From: Blautia sp.
GTDB taxonomy: Bacteria > Bacillota > Clostridia > Lachnospirales > Lachnospiraceae
DNA length: 11,439 nt
Direction of reading: 5' to 3'
Assembly: GCA_030841965.1 (NCBI GenBank)
Contig: JAUUSJ010000136.1
Span: forward strand, 1 to 11,439
The notes beneath the pieces are model-generated. The model saw only the letters and a program-made list of their open reading frames with translations, was not told where the DNA came from and did no database searches. Shown here piece after piece: positions 6,327-11,439 of this stretch (position 1 is the first letter of the stretch; each line of letters starts with the position of its first letter). The position numbers and the translations under genes are program-made.

Positions 6327-8345
6327 TTATTCTTCCTCAAAGAATGATAACTGCTTATAAAGTTGTTTCAGATCATTTTCTATTTCTGCGACAATAAATT
6401 CTTTACCGACTTCGTTGGCACTATTCTTTATAATCTTCTTTTTAAAAGTTCCCAGTTTTGAAAGAAGATATGTTCTGATTTCGTCATCATTCAAATCATT
6501 AATATAGTAATCAAGTTGCTTTTTATCTTTCTTGGGAATAATACCCACCTGGTCAAACAGAAGTAAGTATTTCAAAAGAGAAAAATCAAAAAAAGATACT
6601 CCTGTTTTCAGTTGTGCTTTTTCAAGATTATCTATCACAAACGTATTATTTACATTCCAAACATCAATGCAACTCAAAACGTCTCTGATAAAATCACCTT
6701 TCTTCCTCTTCAACAGCGGAACAATAGCATTATTATTTACTCTTTTAGTCGAAACGTGGCGAAGCAACCGCTGATATAATATAGGAAATTCTTCAAGAAT
6801 TCTATAAATAGAATCATGGCCATTCTCAAATTCCTTGTTCATGGCGGTTAATGTTCCTGCTAAAGTAAAGTAATGAACAAATAGGCGTCTATGTAAATCA
6901 GATGTAAGCGTTTTGTATTTATCGTAATTATAAACACTTTCACCAATGACTTTTACAAACTCATCTTTATCATCATTGAGTGATCTAAATAAGCATGTCC
7001 ACTCTGCCAATAATCTTTGATTCTCTTCCCACTGTTGTTTGCGTTGCATTTTTTCAACAGGGTCTTCATCTTTTTTCTCAACAAAATGACCTCTTAATCC
7101 AAGCAACTCTTCAGGCATTGCTAAGAATTCAACAAATTCTTCTTTGCTCTTACCAAATGCTGCTTCAAAAAATGAACGGCTAGCAACTCCTTTGCCTTGC
7201 GTTGGAATCATCATACGCTGTACAGCACGAAGATATTTATGATTCCAATTTGCGCCTATATATCCCCTCTTTAAGTCACTCAGCGGAATATATCTCATCG
7301 GGAAAGAAAAAATAGTAATTTTTCTTCCTAGTCGCTCACTTAGCTCCTCACCTAGATCTAACGAAATTCTCATTCTTTCATAAAGATCTTCCGGTGTATC
7401 AGCATGATACTGTTGACCTTTTCCCTTAAAATCATCACCATTATAAAGAAGATAATTAGACATGGCATCTATACCATTTTCCGCACACAAGGTAATTGCT
7501 TTAACATATGGACCAACATCCTCAATATGATCAAACGCAATTCTTGCCGGAAATATCGCTAATTCTCCAAGACGTTTGGCTTTTGCTGGAGTTAGCAACT
7601 TAGCATCTAATCCCTGGTTAAAATCTACATACCTATTTGTCTTTTTCCCAGTTTTTGGATTTTTAAAAGTTGCTCCTTTTTGAAATCCCAATGATTTGAT
7701 TTCGTCAATTATCTTATCAAAACAAGGTGATCTCAAAACATTATTGTCCATCAACAGAAGGTCCTTTTTGGGACCAAACTCTCTATCAATACGTTGAATA
7801 TTTTCTTTAATTGACAAATATGGTATATAATTAGGTTCAAGAGTCTGAACAGCGCAAAACTGACATTTCATACCACATCCACGTGTCATATATGTAAAGT
7901 ATGCATCATGTGCTGGATATTTATAATCAACGTCATCTAAAATACTATAATCATGAGGTAGTGTATCTACTTCTTCTTCTCTATCTAATCCTAAAGTGCC
8001 CTTTTTATTCAACAATCCAGTGTTATTTTTTATTTTCGGAAATGTGCTTTCTATCAATTCTGGCATTAATGATGCCAAGATTCCACCAGTATATACTTCG
8101 TTTTCATCTTTCACTACACTATACGCGTATTCAATGGTTTCTTTTGTTTTTTCCCACTCGAAAGTAAATAAAGTTGTGACATAAACTCTATCCCATTTTT
8201 TCCCATTTAGTTCTTCCGGTAATGGTCCTTTTGAAAAGCGCACATAATCATGGTGAATATACTTATGGAAATACGCAATTTTCATTAAGCCACTTGGCGG
8301 ATATTTGTTTTTATAGTTGGGCTCTAACAATAATATGTCTGCCAT
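6327..8345 (-). CDS. Radical SAM protein with cobalamin-binding-like N-terminus
   Basis: This 672-residue protein is expected to use an iron-sulfur cluster to cleave S-adenosylmethionine and start radical chemistry. The cluster motif is C157-x3-C161-x2-C164, in RGCGMKCQFC. Before it, residues 1-100 look like the Rossmann-type cobalamin-binding domain of B12-dependent radical SAM enzymes (LLLEPN...PPSGLMKIA, and VYTGGILASLMPE at 84-96). The DxHxxG cobalamin-ligand motif is not visible, so this part may be vestigial. The radical SAM barrel runs to about residue 390 (LLMDNN at 197-202). The last 230 or so residues, rich in charged helices, are unfamiliar. AGAAGGA precedes the ATG by 8 bases, and a 25-base gap separates it from the NERD-helicase gene. 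Substrate unknown; the nucleic-acid context suggests a nucleic acid, nucleotide or partner protein, but this is inference. Confidence 0.85.
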   Translation of the reverse strand: MADILLLEPNYKNKYPPSGLMKIAYFHKYIHHDYVRFSKGPLPEELNGKKWDRVYVTTLFTFEWEKTKETIEYAYSVVKDENEVYTGGILASLMPELIESTFPKIKNNTGLLNKKGTLGLDREEEVDTLPHDYSILDDVDYKYPAHDAYFTYMTRGCGMKCQFCAVQTLEPNYIPYLSIKENIQRIDREFGPKKDLLLMDNNVLRSPCFDKIIDEIKSLGFQKGATFKNPKTGKKTNRYVDFNQGLDAKLLTPAKAKRLGELAIFPARIAFDHIEDVGPYVKAITLCAENGIDAMSNYLLYNGDDFKGKGQQYHADTPEDLYERMRISLDLGEELSERLGRKITIFSFPMRYIPLSDLKRGYIGANWNHKYLRAVQRMMIPTQGKGVASRSFFEAAFGKSKEEFVEFLAMPEELLGLRGHFVEKKDEDPVEKMQRKQQWEENQRLLAEWTCLFRSLNDDKDEFVKVIGESVYNYDKYKTLTSDLHRRLFVHYFTLAGTLTAMNKEFENGHDSIYRILEEFPILYQRLLRHVSTKRVNNNAIVPLLKRKKGDFIRDVLSCIDVWNVNNTFVIDNLEKAQLKTGVSFFDFSLLKYLLLFDQVGIIPKKDKKQLDYYINDLNDDEIRTYLLSKLGTFKKKIIKNSANEVGKEFIVAEIENDLKQLYKQLSFFEEE
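6332..6338 (-). promoter_or_regulatory. Ribosome binding site deciding the Hsp90-like ATPase start
   Basis: GAGGAAG, embedded in the final Glu codons of the radical SAM gene, lies 6 bases before the ATG at 6325. It would be far too close for the alternative TTG at 6340. It implies coupling of the two genes. Confidence 0.65.
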
Positions 8346-8370
8346 TTATATGTTCCTTCTATTCTTTTTA

Positions 8371-10002
8371 TTAAATCGCAGGACAATTAAGCACATACAA
8401 GTAGTATTTTGCCCTTGTACCAGCGATATATAATCTATAATAATAATCTTTATTTTTTATTATATCAACCGGCCAATCATTTATATATATAACAATACTA
8501 GATTCTAGGCCTTTAAATTCCGATACGGAGGAGTATCTAATATCATGTTCTTCATCAGAGATAGAGTTACACAAACGGTAATCTCCTATTTTTTTATTAT
8601 TCCATACAGAATCCTGACTCAAACTATTTCCTAAAACAACAATTGATTTTGGCGAAACACTCTCTTCAGATACAAGTTGTAAAAGGATGTTATTTAATGA
8701 CATTTCTACCTGTTGTACAGTATGCAAGTCATATACTTCAGGATCACAACCACAGACATCGTTGGATACAATTTGTTCTCCAACTTTTGTGCTTGTTTTT
8801 ATCCAGTCATGGATATTTTTAGTATTTCTTATATTATTTACCAAAACATAGGGTGCCTCTTCGATTCCAAAGCCATGTCCAAAATCTCGAGCATATACAT
8901 TTTGATTCTCATCATATAGAACCATAAGTGTGCTTTCACTTTTTGTAAATAAACACAGTGATTTTGCCCAATCCTCAGTAAAATCCTGAGCTTCGTCTAC
9001 GATAATACAATCATATTTAGAAATACTCTTTCCCTGCAGCAGATGATAATACAAAGCATCACCATTCGCATCGTATCTAACATCATCTAGTTCTTTTTCA
9101 AGTAGCTCCCTTTTGAAAAGAGATTCGATAGATTGACATACCACGCTCTCTCTATTTATAACTTCACGAACGTACGATACCAAAGTCGGATTATAACTCG
9201 TGTATAGACATTTGTGTCCCAAACTATCCTCTTGCCTGATCTTTTTAATGGCGATCCAGGTTTTACCTGTGCCAGCGCCACCAACAATTCGCGTACGTTT
9301 ATAATTTGAAATTAGTGAAATAGTTGTATCTTGAACAATATTAATTGTCTCCAGTTTTCTTTCGGTAATAGGTATTAAAGCTCCTGCCGCTACAGATAAC
9401 GCAATTCTTTTGTTCACTAATCCTATAAATTTCGATGCCTGACTATTCGACAAGAACTTACCATGATTCTGCTTATTCCAATAATGAAAGATCTCATTTA
9501 TTCGTTTCTCAAGATTGTTCATATCCGATAACTGAATCGTTAACTCTTTAGGCGCATCGTTCTCTAATTCTTTATCGAGATTAAAAAATGGAAAAGCAAC
9601 TGCCATTCCATATGAACCTTGGAATTTACTACAGGTTTCCTTTTTGTAGTAATCATAAAAGTAATACATACTCCTATCAGCTTGATCATATGGACCTTTT
9701 CCTAAATCCCGACTCACAGCATTACCATTTTCATCTGTATAATGCAAGGTCCATTTATGATCATTTACTTCAATACTTTGCCCCCCTTTAACTTCAATCG
9801 TTAAGTATCCCAAATCAGAAGAAAATATTAAAAAATCAGTCTCACTATTAATTCGATTTCCTTTTTTTGTCGTTGAATACCATTTCACTGAATAAAAAAC
9901 GTGGAATTTATCATCCAACTGACGTTCTAATTCCGTAAAAAAAATTTTCTCGGATGGTGTAGGGTCATAATTATTTAAATTTTGAGGATGCATTATAGCC
10001 AT
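8371..10002 (-). CDS. NERD nuclease-superfamily 1 helicase fusion
   Basis: This is a 543-residue protein predicted to cut and unwind nucleic acid. Residues about 15-115 form a NERD (nuclease-related) domain with a PD-(D/E)xK-like core: D56 in SETDF, then E70-V-K72-G, then the PYDQAD motif typical of the family. A UvrD/Rep-like SF1 helicase core follows: Walker A GGAGTGKT (241-248), Walker B DEAQDF (336-341), a motif III-like LYDENQNVY (362-370), an FKGLES motif (496-501) and a final AGTRA (527-531). All key residues are present, so both activities look intact. It is compact for a helicase. The longer frame could begin at a TTG at 10017, but GGAGG at 10014-10010 sits 7 bases before the ATG at 10002, so that start was chosen. 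It is coupled to the DUF1998 gene (TGA-AA-ATG), which suggests a physical partnership. Confidence 0.87.
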   Translation of the reverse strand: MAIMHPQNLNNYDPTPSEKIFFTELERQLDDKFHVFYSVKWYSTTKKGNRINSETDFLIFSSDLGYLTIEVKGGQSIEVNDHKWTLHYTDENGNAVSRDLGKGPYDQADRSMYYFYDYYKKETCSKFQGSYGMAVAFPFFNLDKELENDAPKELTIQLSDMNNLEKRINEIFHYWNKQNHGKFLSNSQASKFIGLVNKRIALSVAAGALIPITERKLETINIVQDTTISLISNYKRTRIVGGAGTGKTWIAIKKIRQEDSLGHKCLYTSYNPTLVSYVREVINRESVVCQSIESLFKRELLEKELDDVRYDANGDALYYHLLQGKSISKYDCIIVDEAQDFTEDWAKSLCLFTKSESTLMVLYDENQNVYARDFGHGFGIEEAPYVLVNNIRNTKNIHDWIKTSTKVGEQIVSNDVCGCDPEVYDLHTVQQVEMSLNNILLQLVSEESVSPKSIVVLGNSLSQDSVWNNKKIGDYRLCNSISDEEHDIRYSSVSEFKGLESSIVIYINDWPVDIIKNKDYYYRLYIAGTRAKYYLYVLNCPAI

Positions 10003-10004
10003 TT

Positions 10005-11363
10005 TCATTCCTCCCAAAATCCCCAGAAACGCTTTTGTGTTTCTAAATCATACTTGCCAATCAACATTGTGCGATCAAGATCATGATTAAAATGTTGGCA
10101 TGATATTTCGTTTGTATAAACACATCCAGCACAAGCAGCTTCATGCTCGACACAAATCGGATCAAATATACATTCGTTTGCAATTTTTACAGCGTTATTC
10201 ATCCATTGTTCAAAATACATTTCAAAAATACTAAACAACGCTCCCATATTAAAGCCTTGGGTATTTTGGCAATAAATAAATGTAGCCGGAATGGAAGGGA
10301 ATATATATTCTGATAATGAATTCTTATCTAATCCACATACTTCTGCAGCAGCTAATATTAAAGTGTGTGATATCGTATGTATTAGTCTATATACATAGTA
10401 TGTAATTGGATTCTCTTCCGTGAGAATGGAAAACGGCTCGATTAACGCTGAATCAATATTATTTACAAACCATGCTTTAACCTCTATTGCATCTTCTTCA
10501 TTTACCGGAAGACTATCAATAATATTATTCTTTAAAAGCCATTTGAGTATTTTCACCCTATCAAACTCAAAAAGAACACCTTCCGTTTTAAGTTTTGTTG
10601 CATAAACGTTTTTTTTATCTGGTAATTCATCTGGAAAACCTTTCAATACAACAGGACCTGTTTGTGCCGGAGCGGATGCATTATCCATAAATGCTCTAGT
10701 GTATCCATATGAACACTGAATAAATGGAATTTTGTCACTTGCTTGAACAAAACTAAAGCCTAACTTATTAATCAGTTCAGGATATGATGAATCTGCCGTT
10801 ACATTTGTTTTCAAATCAATTGCACGTTGTATTGCTTCCTCCATAGAAACAGTATCATCGCTATGTAAAATGGTATTGTATTCCAGTACTGATTCAGCAA
10901 AACCTTTAATGCGGTCTGAATACTGGATATAACCCTTAATTTTTTGAACCGACTTTGCAACAGGATCGCTTTCATTCATCTTACACATGGACTCCGCAGC
11001 CATTTTTGCATACTCTGGTGGCATATCTTGACTAATAAACTGGTTATAAAATTTTTCGAAATTCATTTGCTGAAGATCTTTTTGGTTTTCTCTACCATAT
11101 TTTATAGTTTTTGCAAATTCTTCCTCAGATAACAATCCCAAATAATTTGCTGTAATAATTTCTGCTCCATCTTCTTCTTCAGACAAAAAATTATCCATTT
11201 TCGCATCAAGCAAATCTATAACACTTAATGTCTTTACAAAACTCTGTGCAGAGTCCAAAACATTGTTTGGAATTAGTTTTTCACCACATTCTGGGCACTT
11301 TCTAAAAATAGCAGTTGTTCTATGACAAACAGAGCACTCATACTTATGATCTTTAATTCGCAT
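10005..11363 (-). CDS. Zinc-ribbon protein with DUF1998/DrmB-like C-terminal domain
   Basis: This is a 452-residue cytosolic protein and the first gene of cassette 1. A four-cysteine zinc ribbon opens it (C10-x2-C13 and C23-x2-C26). The middle, about residues 40-320, is mostly helical-looking and unfamiliar. The C-terminus (about 325-435) carries the DUF1998 pattern: HTISH at 329-333, a Gly-rich GFNMGALF segment at 370-377, then a cysteine cluster (C398, C404, C411, C414, C422) ending in FNHDLDR. DUF1998 is known from DrmB of DISARM and from helicase-associated proteins, where it probably binds zinc and works with a helicase. Here no SF2 helicase is fused; the likely partner is the NERD-SF1 helicase immediately downstream. 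The ATG at 11363 is preceded by AAAGGG with a long spacing of 12 bases. The stop is 2 bases from the next start. The family call is fairly secure; the molecular role is unknown. Confidence 0.8.
   Translation of the reverse strand: MRIKDHKYECSVCHRTTAIFRKCPECGEKLIPNNVLDSAQSFVKTLSVIDLLDAKMDNFLSEEEDGAEIITANYLGLLSEEEFAKTIKYGRENQKDLQQMNFEKFYNQFISQDMPPEYAKMAAESMCKMNESDPVAKSVQKIKGYIQYSDRIKGFAESVLEYNTILHSDDTVSMEEAIQRAIDLKTNVTADSSYPELINKLGFSFVQASDKIPFIQCSYGYTRAFMDNASAPAQTGPVVLKGFPDELPDKKNVYATKLKTEGVLFEFDRVKILKWLLKNNIIDSLPVNEEDAIEVKAWFVNNIDSALIEPFSILTEENPITYYVYRLIHTISHTLILAAAEVCGLDKNSLSEYIFPSIPATFIYCQNTQGFNMGALFSIFEMYFEQWMNNAVKIANECIFDPICVEHEAACAGCVYTNEISCQHFNHDLDRTMLIGKYDLETQKRFWGFWEE
10010..10014 (-). 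promoter_or_regulatory. Ribosome binding site deciding the NERD-helicase start
   Basis: GGAGG lies inside the last codons of the DUF1998 gene. It is 7 bases from the ATG at 10002 and directly abuts the ATG at 10008, so it favours 10002. It also implies coupled translation of the two genes. Confidence 0.7.
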
Positions 11364-11367
11364 TAAT

Positions 11368-11381
11368 AAAGGTTGCCCTTT
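11368..11381 (-). promoter_or_regulatory. Small hairpin with GCAA loop over the ribosome site of the first cassette-1 gene
   Basis: Read on the minus strand, AAAGG-GCAA-CCTTT forms a perfect 5-bp stem closed by a GNRA-type tetraloop (GCAA). The only plausible Shine-Dalgarno sequence for the ATG at 11363 (AAAGGG) forms its 5' arm. If it folds, it would mask the ribosome site. The stem is short and A/U-rich, so this is a weak suggestion. The remaining upstream bases (11382-11439) contain an AATAAT that could be a -10 element at 11425-11420, but its -35 would lie outside the window. Confidence 0.25.
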
Positions 11382-11439
11382 ATGTGTTAACTTCCTGATT
11401 TTTTCTCACTCAAAATCGCATTATTCTCTATAAAACTCA

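Noticed and set aside
6323..6340. TTG at 6340 as the start of the Hsp90-like gene
   Set aside because: The GAGGAAG ribosome site lies at or after that TTG and is well placed for the ATG at 6325.

Overview
This 11.4 kb window reads as part of a defence or DNA-processing island from a low-GC Firmicute, most likely a gut-type clostridium (Lachnospiraceae-like). The organism is an inference from strong AGGAGG-type ribosome sites, use of GTG and TTG starts, AT-rich codon use and the type of WYL-domain regulator present. Every gene is on the minus strand, so transcription runs from the right end to the left. I see no tRNA, rRNA, CRISPR array, insertion sequence or integrase, and no gene-free stretch over about 80 bases apart from the pseudogene.

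Cassette 1 (11363 to 4865, about 30% GC in sampled lines) has four tightly packed genes. They are a zinc-ribbon protein with a DUF1998/DrmB-like C-terminus, a NERD nuclease fused to a superfamily 1 helicase, a 672-residue radical SAM protein with a degenerate cobalamin-binding-like N-terminus, and an Hsp90-like GHKL ATPase. Stop-to-start gaps are 2, 25 and 1 bases, which suggests one co-translated set of products. I do not recognise this combination as a named defence system, and it is the best candidate in the window for something undescribed.

Between the cassettes lies a decayed WYL-domain regulator (4797 to 4240). Its first 108 residues are intact. After that, a one-base frameshift and at least two internal deletions leave recognisable pieces in different frames, down to the original C-terminal tail.

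Cassette 2 (about 4180 to 4, about 42-47% GC in sampled lines) has three genes: a small class I SAM methyltransferase, an HNH endonuclease whose GTG start lies inside the methyltransferase gene, and a PLD-nuclease/DEAD-type superfamily 2 helicase with a TTG start. It resembles a restriction-like unit, but the methyltransferase lacks a DNA-methylase catalytic motif. The helicase stops just 4 bases from the window edge, about where a DUF3427-type C-terminus would be expected.

The two cassettes each pair a nuclease domain with a helicase, but they differ in base composition and are separated by the pseudogene. The simplest reading is two independently acquired anti-element systems side by side. 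Whether they work together cannot be told from this sequence.
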